64,000 nt of DNA from Candidatus Paceibacterota bacterium (GTDB taxonomy: Bacteria; Actinomycetota; Actinomycetes; Nanopelagicales; Nanopelagicaceae), in NCBI GenBank assembly GCA_035530615.1, contig DATKUL010000002.1, positions 1 to 64,000 on the forward strand. The letters are read 5' to 3'. A model generated the notes under the pieces. It was given only the letters and a program-made list of their open reading frames with translations. It was not told the DNA's origin and ran no database searches. Below, piece by piece: positions 46,291 through 55,171 of the stretch. A program made the position numbers and the translations under genes. Numbering within the stretch: the stretch's first letter is position 1; every line of letters starts with the position of its first letter.

Positions 46291-47539
46291 CCTTTACTTA
46301 AATGGAATCCTGTGTGGACGTGTGACACAGAAGGACGGAGGAAGTCTCGCATTTAAATATGACGAGGAATACTCAGAAGAACAAACACCCCTTTCTCTTT
46401 CTATGCCAATACAGGTGCCCATGCATCCCAATAGATCGATCCGTGCTTACTTGGAAGGGCTGTTGCCTGACAACGAAAACGCCCTAAAAGCGCTAGGCAA
46501 GCGATTTAGCGAGTCACCCAATAATCCCTTTGCGCTACTAAAATATATTGGCCGGGATGTGGCGGGAGCCGTCGAAATATATCCAGAAGGAGAAACTCCG
46601 ACAAGCAATAGCGATGACAAGGAATTGAGAAGAATCTATGAGGGCGAGATAGAGGATCAGTTGAGGGGCAAGATCGCCGAATACCAGGATGGCGTTGTCA
46701 TAATCAAAAATAGCGGCAAGATTAGTCTTGCTGGGGCGCAGCCAAAAATTGCATTACATAAATCAGCAAAAGGGGAGTGGTTTGTTCCCACTGACTCTCA
46801 CCCATCCACGCATATCTTGAAACCTTTGACGGAAAAACTTAAGAACCAAGACATCGTGGAGCACATAACTTTATTGGCAGCTAGAAAACTTGGACTCAAT
46901 GTATGCGAAAGCGAGATTACATCCTTCAATAATTTGAGGGTTTTTATTGCCAAGAGGTATGACAGACTGCTAAATCAAGAATCGGGCATATACGTACGCC
47001 TTCATCAGGAAGATTTCTGCCAAGCACTCTCAGTCGCGCCGACCAAGAAGTATCAATTTGAAGATGGCGGTCCCGGCGTTGGTGAGATAGCGAGATTGAT
47101 TTCAAAGTTTCCGGTCATAGAGAATCGGGAGGCAGTAGGAAGAGCCTTTTTTGAAGGTTTAGTGTTCAACATATATGGACGGTGTCCAGATGCCCATGCA
47201 AAGAATTATTCATTAATTCTAGTAAATCATGAAGTACGTCTCGCCCCTCTTTACGATCTGACCACAGGCGCACCTTATGGATATACCGACAACTCGGCCA
47301 TGAGAATCAACTCGAAGTACAATTTTTCTACTATTTCGGAGGACGATCTCCTTGTTGAGGCCAGGAGGCTTAGGATTGATGAAGATTGGGCGAGCGAGCG
47401 CATAAAGTTTATTCGCCAGAATATTTTGTCTTCATTTATGGAAGCTGGAGATTCAGCTTTGAAAGATGTCCAAAATGAGGAATCTGTGGTGAGCGTCATG
47501 GTGGATATTGAGAGCATGCTGACTAAGCCATTTGCTTAG
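46274..47539 (+). CDS. hipA: HipA-family serine/threonine kinase toxin
   Basis: A 421-residue HipA-type kinase. The N-terminal subdomain (about 1-100) has LSLSMP and YLEGLLPDN, and then GAQPKIAL marks the P-loop/ATP region. The catalytic motif DAHAKN (306-311) and the metal-binding YDLT (327-330) are intact, so the kinase should be active. HipA toxins phosphorylate aminoacyl-tRNA synthetases (GltX in E. coli) and slow growth. Full-length family members are about 420-440 residues, so this is complete. Start ATG 46274 overlaps hipB. Confidence 0.9.
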   Translation: MSGCLDLYLNGILCGRVTQKDGGSLAFKYDEEYSEEQTPLSLSMPIQVPMHPNRSIRAYLEGLLPDNENALKALGKRFSESPNNPFALLKYIGRDVAGAVEIYPEGETPTSNSDDKELRRIYEGEIEDQLRGKIAEYQDGVVIIKNSGKISLAGAQPKIALHKSAKGEWFVPTDSHPSTHILKPLTEKLKNQDIVEHITLLAARKLGLNVCESEITSFNNLRVFIAKRYDRLLNQESGIYVRLHQEDFCQALSVAPTKKYQFEDGGPGVGEIARLISKFPVIENREAVGRAFFEGLVFNIYGRCPDAHAKNYSLILVNHEVRLAPLYDLTTGAPYGYTDNSAMRINSKYNFSTISEDDLLVEARRLRIDEDWASERIKFIRQNILSSFMEAGDSALKDVQNEESVVSVMVDIESMLTKPFA

Positions 47540-47625
47540 CCGACAGAATTTTTTTCGGGAAACAGTGCAATTGGAGTCGCCAAATATCCTGATCAGTCCG
47601 ATCAACAGAGAAGTGTCCAGGTTTT

Positions 47626-48114
47626 TTGACACAGACCGAAGTCGACCGTGCTCAAAAAGCAGGACTAGTAACGACACGTAAAGTGGGAAATGCCACACTC
47701 GTTCGCGCTGATCAGTCAAGCAGATTCTTTAAACCCATCCGAGAAATAGTAATTGCTGCATTTGGGGCTCCAGCGGTAGTCGCAGAAGAGTTTGCGACTA
47801 TTTTGGGGGTTGATGCACTCATACTGTTTGGTTCATGGGCGGCTAGATTCGAGGGAGTTGAAGGACGTTCTCCAAACGATCTGGACATATTGGTGCTTGG
47901 AAATCCAAATCGTGCTGAAATTCATGATGTGGGGGACCGAATCGAATCGAAGTTGAATCTTCCGGTCCAAATTACGGTCCGATCACTACAAGAATGGAAT
48001 CATCCAGATCCCTTCCTGACCGACGTCAAGGCCCGGCCCCTTTTAGTGCTTTCGACAAATTCCAAAGCAAAGGATATTGAAGTGATATTAGAAAAGCCGA
48101 GAGTTAAAAAGTGA
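47626..48114 (+). CDS. nucleotidyltransferase-domain protein, N-terminally short winged helix
   Basis: A 162-residue protein. Residues about 1-30 look like the last half of a winged helix (VDRAQKAGLVTTRKVGN). Residues about 50-150 are a minimal nucleotidyltransferase with LFGSWAARF and the NDLDILVLG metal-binding aspartates. Relatives have about 35 more residues of HTH before this point; the frame upstream is closed by TGA at 47590, so the gene is probably 5'-truncated, or uses TTG 47626. It pairs with the HEPN fragment that overlaps its stop as GTGA, the known MNT-HEPN toxin-antitoxin arrangement. Confidence 0.6.
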   Translation: MTQTEVDRAQKAGLVTTRKVGNATLVRADQSSRFFKPIREIVIAAFGAPAVVAEEFATILGVDALILFGSWAARFEGVEGRSPNDLDILVLGNPNRAEIHDVGDRIESKLNLPVQITVRSLQEWNHPDPFLTDVKARPLLVLSTNSKAKDIEVILEKPRVKK

Positions 48115-48367
48115 GTTCATGGCCGCATGGGAGAGCAACTGTTTTGCGTTTGCTAGAGGAAGGCTCCCTGGAGATGGTCACAGCCAACACAAATTTTGCA
48201 AAGCGACTTTGCGGAGATCTCGGGCTGATTCCCAGTACCCGTCGGAGTTAACGCCAAGTATTTCGATCGAAGATGCAACCTACTGTTACGAAACGTCAGT
48301 TAATATATTGAAAGTAGTAAACGAAATTTTGGATAGTGGTCGTCTAGGCACATTTTCCGAGAGTTAA
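48111..48367 (+). pseudogene. broken HEPN-domain toxin partner
   Basis: A GTG overlapping the nucleotidyltransferase stop opens 46 codons (to the TAA at 48249) beginning SSWPHGRATVLRLLEEGSLE, which resembles the W..GR..V..LL..G.L start of HEPN proteins encoded after such nucleotidyltransferases. In another frame, 48252-48367, follows ISIEDATYCYETSVNILKVV, which resembles their C-terminal helix. The central part with the RxxxxH active site is missing. I read it as a deleted and frameshifted toxin gene. Confidence 0.5.
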
Positions 48368-48567
48368 GTCGCGGAACTGCCATTGAAACAACAGTGTCAC
48401 GGGCGGGAATCGCGCGTCACAAGGTGACACGGGAGTTGATGCTCCAAGCAACAAGACTTAGTGCGGATGCTGTGGTCTCGGTGCAATTTTCTATGGATGG
48501 TTCGGGTAGCGCTTTAAATCGTTCACAGGCAATCACGCTGCTAGGGACTGCCGTGAAATTGAGTTGA
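48349..48567 (+). pseudogene. YbjQ-like (DUF74) C-terminal fragment
   Basis: The frame ending at TGA 48565-48567 codes about 70 residues with RLSADAVVSVQF and TLLGTAVKL, which match the LGADAVVG and GTAV signatures at the end of YbjQ/DUF74 heavy-metal-binding-like proteins. No start codon with ribosome-binding site is found and the N-terminal half is absent. It ends 44 nt before the tRNA-Lys 3' end, so it is probably debris at the island edge. Confidence 0.4.
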
Positions 48568-48611
48568 CTATCGCAAGACCAATTAGTAGAACCTGAATTT
48601 TTACGAAAAAG

Positions 48612-48684
48612 TGCGTTGTGAGGGACTCGAACCCCCGACCCGGTGATTAAGAGTCACCTGCTCTACCAACTGAGCTAACAACGC
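48612..48684 (-). tRNA. tRNA-Lys (anticodon CTT)
   Basis: Acceptor GCGTTGT pairs with ACAACGC, positions 8-9 are TA, the D-arm is GCTC/GAGC, the anticodon loop reads ACTCTTAAT with CTT, and the T-loop is GGTTCGAGTC. Discriminator A; CCA is not encoded. Its 3' half recurs, degraded, at 40995-41032. Confidence 0.97.
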
Positions 48685-48767
48685 CGAACTTTGTGAAGAT
48701 TCTGCGGATCAGACCCTACCAGCGTGGCGGGGATAGATATGCCAGTTTCCAAGAGCACGATGGACCC

Positions 48768-49442
48768 ATGTTCTGGCATAGATATGGGCGCTCGGTGTGG
48801 GTACCCATTTTTTCCGTGTTTGCGCTGCAAATTATATCGAGTTCTTCAGCAGTCGGTTCCACCGGTGAGGTGACGGTAATTAGTGCCATAGAGAAGATTC
48901 CGGTAAAGGGGAGGGCGCCAAAAACCGGGTATTCACGAACCCAATTTGGGCAGAGATGGGCAGACACCAACCGCAATGGTTGTGACACCCGAAATGACAT
49001 CTTGAATCGAGATCTCACATCAGTCACATTCAAGCCCAACACCCACTCATGCGTAGTACTCAGTGGAATCTTGCGGGATCCTTATTCAGGAACTGAAATC
49101 AGCTTTCTAAGGGGAAATAAAACAAGTTCGGAAGTCCAAATTGATCACGTAGTTTCTCTTTCAAATGCCTGGCAGACCGGTGCGTTCAAATTGACGATCC
49201 AAGTACGGACCCAGTTGGCCAATGACCCGCTCAATTTGTTGGCGGTAAAGGGCTCATTAAATAGTCAGAAAAGCGATGGCGACGCGGCTACATGGCTGCC
49301 GCCATTGAAGAGTTATCGCTGCGCTTTCGTTGCTCGACAAGTAGCCGTAAAGGCGAAGTACGGATTGTGGCTCACAAAACCTGAGAAGGATGCGATTTTG
49401 AGGCTACTGACTCCATGCCCAGAGCAATTATTGCCAAACTAA
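48768..49442 (+). CDS. secreted HNH endonuclease family protein (DUF1524)
   Basis: A 224-residue protein with a signal peptide (hydrophobic core VPIFSVFALQIISS). The DUF1524 HNH motif is intact: QIDHVVSLSNAWQTGA, then LANDPLNLLAV and NSQKSDGDAATWLPP. Four cysteines suggest disulfides outside the cell. Secreted HNH nucleases of this kind are common in actinobacteria and probably degrade extracellular DNA for nutrients. The frame opens at GTG 48693, only 8 nt from the tRNA gene; I prefer ATG 48768, which gives a compact signal peptide, though its ribosome-binding site is poor. Confidence 0.8.
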   Translation: MFWHRYGRSVWVPIFSVFALQIISSSSAVGSTGEVTVISAIEKIPVKGRAPKTGYSRTQFGQRWADTNRNGCDTRNDILNRDLTSVTFKPNTHSCVVLSGILRDPYSGTEISFLRGNKTSSEVQIDHVVSLSNAWQTGAFKLTIQVRTQLANDPLNLLAVKGSLNSQKSDGDAATWLPPLKSYRCAFVARQVAVKAKYGLWLTKPEKDAILRLLTPCPEQLLPN

Positions 49443-49463
49443 TCAATTCTCAAACTAACTAAT

Positions 49464-49958
49464 TCAGTGTCCTGCGCGATACCGGTCGTATGAGTCGTGG
49501 ATTTCTTTCTCCGCTTCGTCGCGTCCAACCCACATTGCACCTTCGACACTCTTACCTGGTTCGAGATCTTTATACACTTCAAAGAAATGTTTGATTTCTA
49601 GCCGATCAAATTCCGGGACATCGGTAATTTCTTTGAGGTGATCTTTACGTACATCTCCAGCCGGCACGCAGAGCAACTTGTCATCGCCGCCTGCTTCATC
49701 GCGCATGCGGAACATACCTACTACTCGACAGCGAACGACACATCCCGGAAATGTCGGCTCATCCAGCATCACAAGTGCATCGATGGGGTCACCATCGAGA
49801 CCGAGTGTGTCGTCGACGAATCCGTAATCCCACGGGTATCGCGTGGATGTAAAGAGCATGCGATCCAGACGGATCTTGCCGGTTTCGTGATCGACTTCGT
49901 ACTTGTTACGGCTGCCCGCCGGGATTTCTACAATGACATCGAAAGTCATTCCTGGCAT
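49464..49958 (-). CDS. ppa: inorganic pyrophosphatase
   Basis: A 164-residue family I soluble pyrophosphatase. The signature [11 protein letters not shown] (Asp cluster that binds Mg and pyrophosphate) is at about 54-64, preceded by [12 protein letters not shown]. It hydrolyses pyrophosphate in the cytosol and drives biosynthesis, including the ATP sulfurylase reaction. Length is typical. The tRNA-His gene lies 24 nt upstream on the same strand. Confidence 0.95.
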   Translation of the reverse strand: MPGMTFDVIVEIPAGSRNKYEVDHETGKIRLDRMLFTSTRYPWDYGFVDDTLGLDGDPIDALVMLDEPTFPGCVVRCRVVGMFRMRDEAGGDDKLLCVPAGDVRKDHLKEITDVPEFDRLEIKHFFEVYKDLEPGKSVEGAMWVGRDEAEKEIHDSYDRYRAGH

Positions 49959-49981
49959 GCGGACTCCTCACTAAAACTTGG

Positions 49982-50055
49982 GGTGAACGACGGGGCTCGA
50001 ACCCGCGACATCTCGGACCACAACCGAGTGCTCTACCAGCTGAGCTACGCCCACC
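49982..50055 (-). tRNA. tRNA-His (anticodon GTG)
   Basis: Acceptor GTGGGCG pairs with CGTTCAC (two G-T pairs), D-arm GCTC/GAGC, anticodon loop with GTG, T-loop GGTTCGAGCC, and discriminator C. The extra G at position -1, needed by histidyl-tRNA synthetase, is encoded at 50055. Confidence 0.96.
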
Positions 50056-50110
50056 AAGAGGTCCCAATACTACCCGCCAATATGGCTCTGCTGATTCGCC
50101 ATCGGGGTCC

Positions 50111-50740
50111 CTAGTCGGTGGTCACCTGTTCCGGCTGCACTGGGCCGAATTTTTGAGCTACTTCTCGTAGAAATTTGGTTTCGGGGCCGGGGGAGGCGAC
50201 GAATATGGTCTCGCGGTAGTACTTCAACTCATTTATGGAATCTTTAATATCTCCAAGGGCGCGGTGGTTTCCGCTCTTCGATGGGGAATTGAAATAGATG
50301 CGTGGGTGCCACCGGCGCGCGAGCTCCTTAATGGAGGAAACGTCGACGGTTCGATAGTGGAGGAATTCGTTGAGACAAGGCATGTCGCGAGCGATGAAAC
50401 TCCGATCAACGCTGACAGAGTTACCTGCCAGTGGTGACTTCCCTGGCTGGGCACCGCTGGCTTGCAAATAGATCAGTATCAATTCTTCAGCAGTCGCGAC
50501 GTCGATTCCCTCGGGAATTTCTGTGATCAAACCCGATGAGGTGTGCATTTGGGTCACAAAGTCATTCATGCCAGCCAGTTGTGCAGCGTCCGCCCGGATC
50601 ACTACGTCCACGCCCTCTCCGATGATGTTGAGATCGGCATCGGTGACCAGGACGGCGATCTCTACCAGGACATCGACCGCCAGGGAGAGGCCGGTCATCT
50701 CGCAGTCGATCCAGATCAGGGGTGGGTTCTCGCTTGCCAT
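50111..50740 (-). CDS. orn: oligoribonuclease
   Basis: A 209-residue DEDDh exoribonuclease. Exo I is LIWIDCEMTGL near the N-terminus, Exo III holds HRALGDIKDSINEL. It degrades 2-5-nt RNAs (including pGpG) to mononucleotides. Actinobacterial Orn is often next to tRNA-His, as here (55 nt upstream of it). ATG 50740 gives MASENPP; an in-frame earlier start at 50749 is possible. The end contains a short acidic tail beyond the usual ~185 residues. Confidence 0.94.
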   Translation of the reverse strand: MASENPPLIWIDCEMTGLSLAVDVLVEIAVLVTDADLNIIGEGVDVVIRADAAQLAGMNDFVTQMHTSSGLITEIPEGIDVATAEELILIYLQASGAQPGKSPLAGNSVSVDRSFIARDMPCLNEFLHYRTVDVSSIKELARRWHPRIYFNSPSKSGNHRALGDIKDSINELKYYRETIFVASPGPETKFLREVAQKFGPVQPEQVTTD

Positions 50741-50786
50741 AGGTCTCACTTTAGATGATGAAACAGGTCGCTAAATACGGCAGGGA

Positions 50787-50819
50787 TTTCACTTGCCGTT
50801 CACCTTCCATTAACCAGCC
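50787..50819 (+). promoter_or_regulatory. PHO box: three contiguous 11-nt direct repeat units
   Basis: Units are TTTCACTTGCC (50787-50797), GTTCACCTTCC (50798-50808) and ATTAACCAGCC (50809-50819). They follow the actinobacterial PhoP-binding pattern of 11-nt units beginning (G/T)TCA. They lie 40-72 nt before pstC, so the phosphate operon is probably activated by PhoP under phosphate limitation. Confidence 0.65.
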
Positions 50820-50858
50820 CTCAAGGTAATTGCACCTGGAGACGAGCAAGATCGTCTT

Positions 50859-51863
50859 GTGTCCGAAACCCTGATTTCGCCTGTTCTCTCTCCATTGCCG
50901 GCCAAACGGGAAATTACTACCAAGCCCAGATTATCGGATCGGGTATTTGCTTGGATTGTCACGAGTGGCGCACTTTCTTCACTTCTCATTCTAGGACTGA
51001 TTTTCTTCTTTCTCGCTTATCAAGGCTTCGCGGTACTTCGCTCTCAGGGACTGCATTTCATTACCGGGAGCAATTGGCAAGTTGTTCTCGATGCCGCAGG
51101 AAATATCGATCCGAAAGAGACTCAGTTCGGAATCGCTGCAATGCTTGTCGGAACCATTTTGTGTGCTGTCATTGCAATTGTTATCGCACTTCCAATATCG
51201 GTTCTTGCAGCACTCTTCTTAAATTTTTTCGCGCCACCGTCGGTGAAGAAGATTATGGTCGCGGTTGTAGATCTGATGGCAGCTTTCCCTTCTATCCTCT
51301 TCGGACTGTGGGGTTTCTTCATTCTCATGCCGAGCGCGGAGTATTGGGCGAAATTAATCCACCGTTACTTAGGTGTCATTCCGTTCTTTCAGGTCGAACC
51401 GCCGATCTATACGCGCTCGCCGTTTATCGCTGGTTTGGTGCTCGCAATTATGGTTATTCCGATTATTACCTCTATTTCTCGTGAAGTCTTCAACCAGACT
51501 CCCTTAGACCGTATTCAAGCGGCTTACGCACTCGGTGCGACGCGTTGGGCAATGATTCGCGCGGTGGTACTTCCATATGGCCGTAGTGGAATCATTGGCG
51601 GCGCAATGTTGGGGCTTGGTCGCGCCATGGGTGAGACGGTGGCCGTTTACACGGTTCTCAATGTTGTCTATCAAGTTAATTGGCACGTACTCCTAGGCGC
51701 AGGTGGCAATGTTGCTTCGATGATTTTATTGAAGTTTGGCGAAGCAGGACCAGAGGAAATCAAAGCATTGATGGCCGCAGGCCTTGTCTTGTTCTTGCTC
51801 ACTTTGGCCGTTAACTCACTGGCAGATTTCATTGTCCGCAGTTCTGGAGGCAAAGGGCGATGA
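50859..51863 (+). CDS. pstC: phosphate ABC transporter permease PstC
   Basis: A 334-residue PstC with six membrane helices. The EAA loop in ALGATRWAMIRAVVLPYGRSGI and the conserved GRAMGETVAVYTVL motif are visible. A 35-residue cytoplasmic N-terminus precedes the first helix. With PstA it forms the phosphate channel. GTG start; the stop overlaps pstA by four bases (ATGA). First gene of the operon, which is unusual since pstS commonly leads. Confidence 0.95.
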   Translation: MSETLISPVLSPLPAKREITTKPRLSDRVFAWIVTSGALSSLLILGLIFFFLAYQGFAVLRSQGLHFITGSNWQVVLDAAGNIDPKETQFGIAAMLVGTILCAVIAIVIALPISVLAALFLNFFAPPSVKKIMVAVVDLMAAFPSILFGLWGFFILMPSAEYWAKLIHRYLGVIPFFQVEPPIYTRSPFIAGLVLAIMVIPIITSISREVFNQTPLDRIQAAYALGATRWAMIRAVVLPYGRSGIIGGAMLGLGRAMGETVAVYTVLNVVYQVNWHVLLGAGGNVASMILLKFGEAGPEEIKALMAAGLVLFLLTLAVNSLADFIVRSSGGKGR

Positions 51864-52909
51864 GCGAAAAGCCCGTCGTTCTCCCACAGAAACCGTGGAA
51901 ATCTTCGCCAAAGCAGAGAATGGTTTCTGCGCTGGTACTTCTTGGAGCAATGCTTACTTCTTACCTGTTGGTGGCCACAACTCCGATGGAGGGCAAACTC
52001 GCCTATTTTCTAGTTTTCTTCTTTGCTTTTACGCTTTTTGATTTCATATTTCACTACCTAACGCGCGGCATTGCCTTAGCCAAAGATGCAATTGCTCGAG
52101 CTGTCGTCGCCCTTGGAATTTCATTGGCAGTTGCGCCGATTATCAGCATTCTGGCAACTGTGGTGATGCGCGGTTACAAAGGAATCCACCTTTCTTTATT
52201 CACAACAGATATGAAACTCAACAGCGTTTCAGATCCGATAGACCAGGGTGGACTTCTTCATGCCATAACCGGAACGGCAATTCTGGTGATTGTGGCGCTG
52301 CTTATCAGCGTCCCGTTAGGAATATTGACCGCCGTGTATATGACTGAGATCAAAGGCCGCTTTATAAGGCCGATCAAATTCTTGGTCCAGGCGATGAGCG
52401 GCGTACCTTCAATTGTTGCCGGTCTTTTTATTCTCTCGGCGATCGTTTATCCAATCACAAAATCATACTCAGGATTTGTTGGAGCACTAGCTCTTTCAAT
52501 CCTTATGATCCCGACGGTTGCACGCACGTCAGAAGAAGTACTACTTCTGATTCCAAATGATTTACGCGAAGCCGGTGTCGCACTCGGCGGAACGCAATGG
52601 CGCACCGTCGCCATGGTGGTTGTTCCGGCGGCAAGGAGTGGTTTGGTGACGGCGATGATTCTTGGAATCGCACGTATTGCCGGAGAGACCGCTCCGGTGC
52701 TCCTGCTTACCGGTGGCGGAGATACAGTCAATGGGAATCCGTTTAGTGGTCCCATGGGTTCCTTGCCGTTCTATATCTGGAAGTCTTATGCGGTTGGGAC
52801 TGAAGAATCGGTTACTCGCGCCTGGGCCGGAATCCTGGTTCTTTTAGTAATTGTGCTAGTGCTCTTTGTTTCAGCCCGGATTTTGAGTGAGAGAAGGACC
52901 AAGTCATGA
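51860..52909 (+). CDS. pstA: phosphate ABC transporter permease PstA
   Basis: A 349-residue PstA with six or seven membrane helices. The AGVALGGTQWRTVAMVVVPAARSGL loop (positions about 236-260) contacts the ATPase, followed by GIARIAGETAPVLLLTGGGD. Slightly longer than the usual ~300 residues owing to two N-terminal hydrophobic segments. It overlaps pstC and pstB by four bases each. Confidence 0.95.
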   Translation: MSEKPVVLPQKPWKSSPKQRMVSALVLLGAMLTSYLLVATTPMEGKLAYFLVFFFAFTLFDFIFHYLTRGIALAKDAIARAVVALGISLAVAPIISILATVVMRGYKGIHLSLFTTDMKLNSVSDPIDQGGLLHAITGTAILVIVALLISVPLGILTAVYMTEIKGRFIRPIKFLVQAMSGVPSIVAGLFILSAIVYPITKSYSGFVGALALSILMIPTVARTSEEVLLLIPNDLREAGVALGGTQWRTVAMVVVPAARSGLVTAMILGIARIAGETAPVLLLTGGGDTVNGNPFSGPMGSLPFYIWKSYAVGTEESVTRAWAGILVLLVIVLVLFVSARILSERRTKS

Positions 52910-53790
52910 ATGACGCCAGCAACGATGAGACGGAGAATGTGATGTCCACTCAACCTTTGGTCTCGTCTCTGGGGGACGTCGCCAAGAATCGCTTTGATTC
53001 CCGGACTGCACCTGCTCAGGTCCAGGGGATTGGGCTGGAAGCTCGTGGAATTCATGCCTGGTTTGGCGATCGATTGGTTCTGGAAGATCTCTCATTGGAT
53101 TTTTGGTCAGGGACTGTCACCGCACTCATTGGCCCATCGGGGTGTGGAAAATCAACCTTTATTCGCACACTTAACCGGATGCATGAATTCATTCCGGGGG
53201 CTGCTATGGCTGGACAGGTTCTTCTCAATGGAGAGGATGTGTACGCATCGGGTGTTGATGTCACCAAGATCCGCCTGAAAATCGGCATGGTTTTCCAGAA
53301 GCCAAATCCTTTTCCCTCAATGACGATTTCCGAGAACGTACTTGCTGGTTTGAAGTTGGCTCAGCTCAAGGTTGAAAATAAAGATGACCTACTTGAGGAA
53401 TGTCTTGAGCGGGCGGGGTTATGGACAGAAGTGAAGGACCGACTAGGTGCCTACGGTGGTTCTCTCTCTGGCGGACAACAGCAGCGACTTTGCATCGCGC
53501 GTTCATTGGCCGTACGTCCTGAAGTTCTGCTGATGGATGAGCCTTGCTCATCTCTTGATCCAGGTTCAACCTTGAAAATCGAAGAGACTATTTCTCATCT
53601 TTCCTCGACCATGACGATCATTATCGTGACTCACAACATGCAACAAGCTGCCCGTGTCTCTGACTACACCGCATTCTTCCTATCTGAGGGCGGACCGGGA
53701 AAGCTCGTCGAAGTTGGGCCTACGGGTGAGATTTTCTCACGTCCAAAGGATAAGCGGACTGAGAATTATGTGACAGGACGGTTTGGTTAA
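52906..53790 (+). CDS. pstB: phosphate ABC transporter ATP-binding protein
   Basis: A 294-residue ABC ATPase. Walker A GPSGCGKST, Q-loop FQKPNPFP, signature LSGGQQQRLCIAR, Walker B LLMDEPCSSLDP and the switch histidine in IIVTHNMQQAARV are all intact, and FQKPNPFP is the PstB hallmark. The ~35-residue N-terminal extension is unusual; a second in-frame ATG at 52942 would shorten it. Overlaps pstA as ATGA. Confidence 0.96.
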   Translation: MNDASNDETENVMSTQPLVSSLGDVAKNRFDSRTAPAQVQGIGLEARGIHAWFGDRLVLEDLSLDFWSGTVTALIGPSGCGKSTFIRTLNRMHEFIPGAAMAGQVLLNGEDVYASGVDVTKIRLKIGMVFQKPNPFPSMTISENVLAGLKLAQLKVENKDDLLEECLERAGLWTEVKDRLGAYGGSLSGGQQQRLCIARSLAVRPEVLLMDEPCSSLDPGSTLKIEETISHLSSTMTIIIVTHNMQQAARVSDYTAFFLSEGGPGKLVEVGPTGEIFSRPKDKRTENYVTGRFG

Positions 53791-53798
53791 CCCCAACT

Positions 53799-53809
53799 GT
53801 TCATTTAGG
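53799..53809 (+). promoter_or_regulatory. possible PHO box unit before the first pstS
   Basis: GTTCATTTAGG fits the actinobacterial unit G(G/T)TCAYYYR(G/C)G exactly. The next 11 nt match only partly. It lies 95 nt before pstS and suggests an extra internal promoter for the binding protein. Confidence 0.45.
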
Positions 53810-53903
53810 CGTAAGTCGGCGTTTTCGAATTTCAGATGGTTCGTTCAGACTACTGCTTTAACTTTTCCCTTGTAAATGTGTCTAAACCTATGAGGGGAAG
53901 TAA

Positions 53904-55043
53904 ATGAAAATTACGAAGACTCCGAAGATTGCCGCGATAGTCGCAGCAGTCGCTCTCTTCGCCGCACAGCCTGCAGTAGCTGCAGTTAACCTAACTGGCG
54001 CTGGATCAACTTTTGCGATCCCGCTACTTGATTCTTGCAAGGCTGGCTTCACAGCAGCAACTGGCAACACAATTACCTACTCAGGTGGCGGATCAGGAGC
54101 TGGACGATCTGCATCTGACAAGGGCATTGGTGATGTGAATTTCTCCGACACACCACACACTGGCGCAACGCGTCTAGCAACCGTAATCCATGTGCCAATC
54201 TTGGCCGCTCCTATTGCAGTGATGTACAACTTCAGAACTGCTCGGGCGCTTAATCTTTCACCGGAGACGGTCGCTGGTATCTTCAGCGGAAAGATTACAA
54301 AGTGGAATGACCCAAAGATTGTTGCTGACAACAACAGAGCATTTGACACCGTTGTATATAAGAAGAATTCAAAGGGAGAAGTTCTAAAGGATAAGACTGG
54401 TTCCCCAATCGTCCTCAAGACGGTGACCATCAGGACCCACCTCACACTTCCAAACAAGCAAATCCAGGTGATTTACCGGTCAGATTCCTCTGGAACCTCT
54501 GGCAACTTCACTGCATTTCTACATGGCATGGCTCCATCCCTCTGGCCGAACCAAAGCAATGGTGATTTCAAGGCAAGTTTTCCTGGAAACATAAACGGAT
54601 TAGGAAATCTCGGCCGAATTGTGGCTGCAGCAGGTTCACCTGGTGTTGCGACATTAGCTGGAAAGACACGGTACTCAATCACGTATGCAGAGAAGAACTT
54701 TGCGAAAGCAGCCGGGCTCAACTTGGCCAATATCCAAAACGCAGCGGGTAATTATCAAGCACCCGATGCTGGCGGAACCTCAGATTTCCTTGGTGCGGCA
54801 ACAGTTGATTCCAACGGATTCTTGACTTTCGACTACAACACGAAAGAAGCTGGTGCTTACCCACTAGGTATCGTTTCATACGCGTTGGTCGATACTAAGG
54901 GCAAGAACGCTGCTGCTGTTGCAGACTTTCTTTCCTACCTCTTGGATCCAAAATGTCCAGGAACTGATCCATTACTTGGATACACAACGATTACTGGTGC
55001 CTTGCACGCTTTGGACGTAAAGCAGATCGCAAAGCTTGGCTAG
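53904..55043 (+). CDS. pstS: phosphate-binding protein PstS (copy 1)
   Basis: A 379-residue periplasmic-type phosphate-binding protein. The signal peptide covers about 1-27 (cleavage after AVA); no lipobox cysteine is present. Phosphate-contact motifs are GAGSTF, SGGGSGAGR and RSDSSGTSGNFTAFL. Compared with copy 2 it has an insertion of about 28 residues (around residues 143-175, with NSKGEVLKDKTGSP). It follows pstB by 113 nt. GGGGAAGT precedes the ATG. Confidence 0.93.
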   Translation: MKITKTPKIAAIVAAVALFAAQPAVAAVNLTGAGSTFAIPLLDSCKAGFTAATGNTITYSGGGSGAGRSASDKGIGDVNFSDTPHTGATRLATVIHVPILAAPIAVMYNFRTARALNLSPETVAGIFSGKITKWNDPKIVADNNRAFDTVVYKKNSKGEVLKDKTGSPIVLKTVTIRTHLTLPNKQIQVIYRSDSSGTSGNFTAFLHGMAPSLWPNQSNGDFKASFPGNINGLGNLGRIVAAAGSPGVATLAGKTRYSITYAEKNFAKAAGLNLANIQNAAGNYQAPDAGGTSDFLGAATVDSNGFLTFDYNTKEAGAYPLGIVSYALVDTKGKNAAAVADFLSYLLDPKCPGTDPLLGYTTITGALHALDVKQIAKLG

Positions 55044-55048
55044 TCATA

Positions 55049-55110
55049 GCAAGAAGAGTTAACTGGAGTATGGGCGGTCGACCAAAATCGATCGCTCATA
55101 CTCTTCTTGC
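55049..55110 (+). terminator. strong hairpin after pstS copy 1
   Basis: 55066-55081 pairs with 55088-55103 over 16 bp, with two G-T pairs and a 6-nt loop. Outer bases GCAAGAA (55049-55055) and TTCTTGC (55104-55110) extend it. A partial terminator that separates expression of the two pstS genes is likely. Confidence 0.7.
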
Positions 55111-55171
55111 AGGAGTGTGCAGCGGGTATTATCAATAGTCGGATAGAGATCTATCAAGGGGAGCAGAACGT

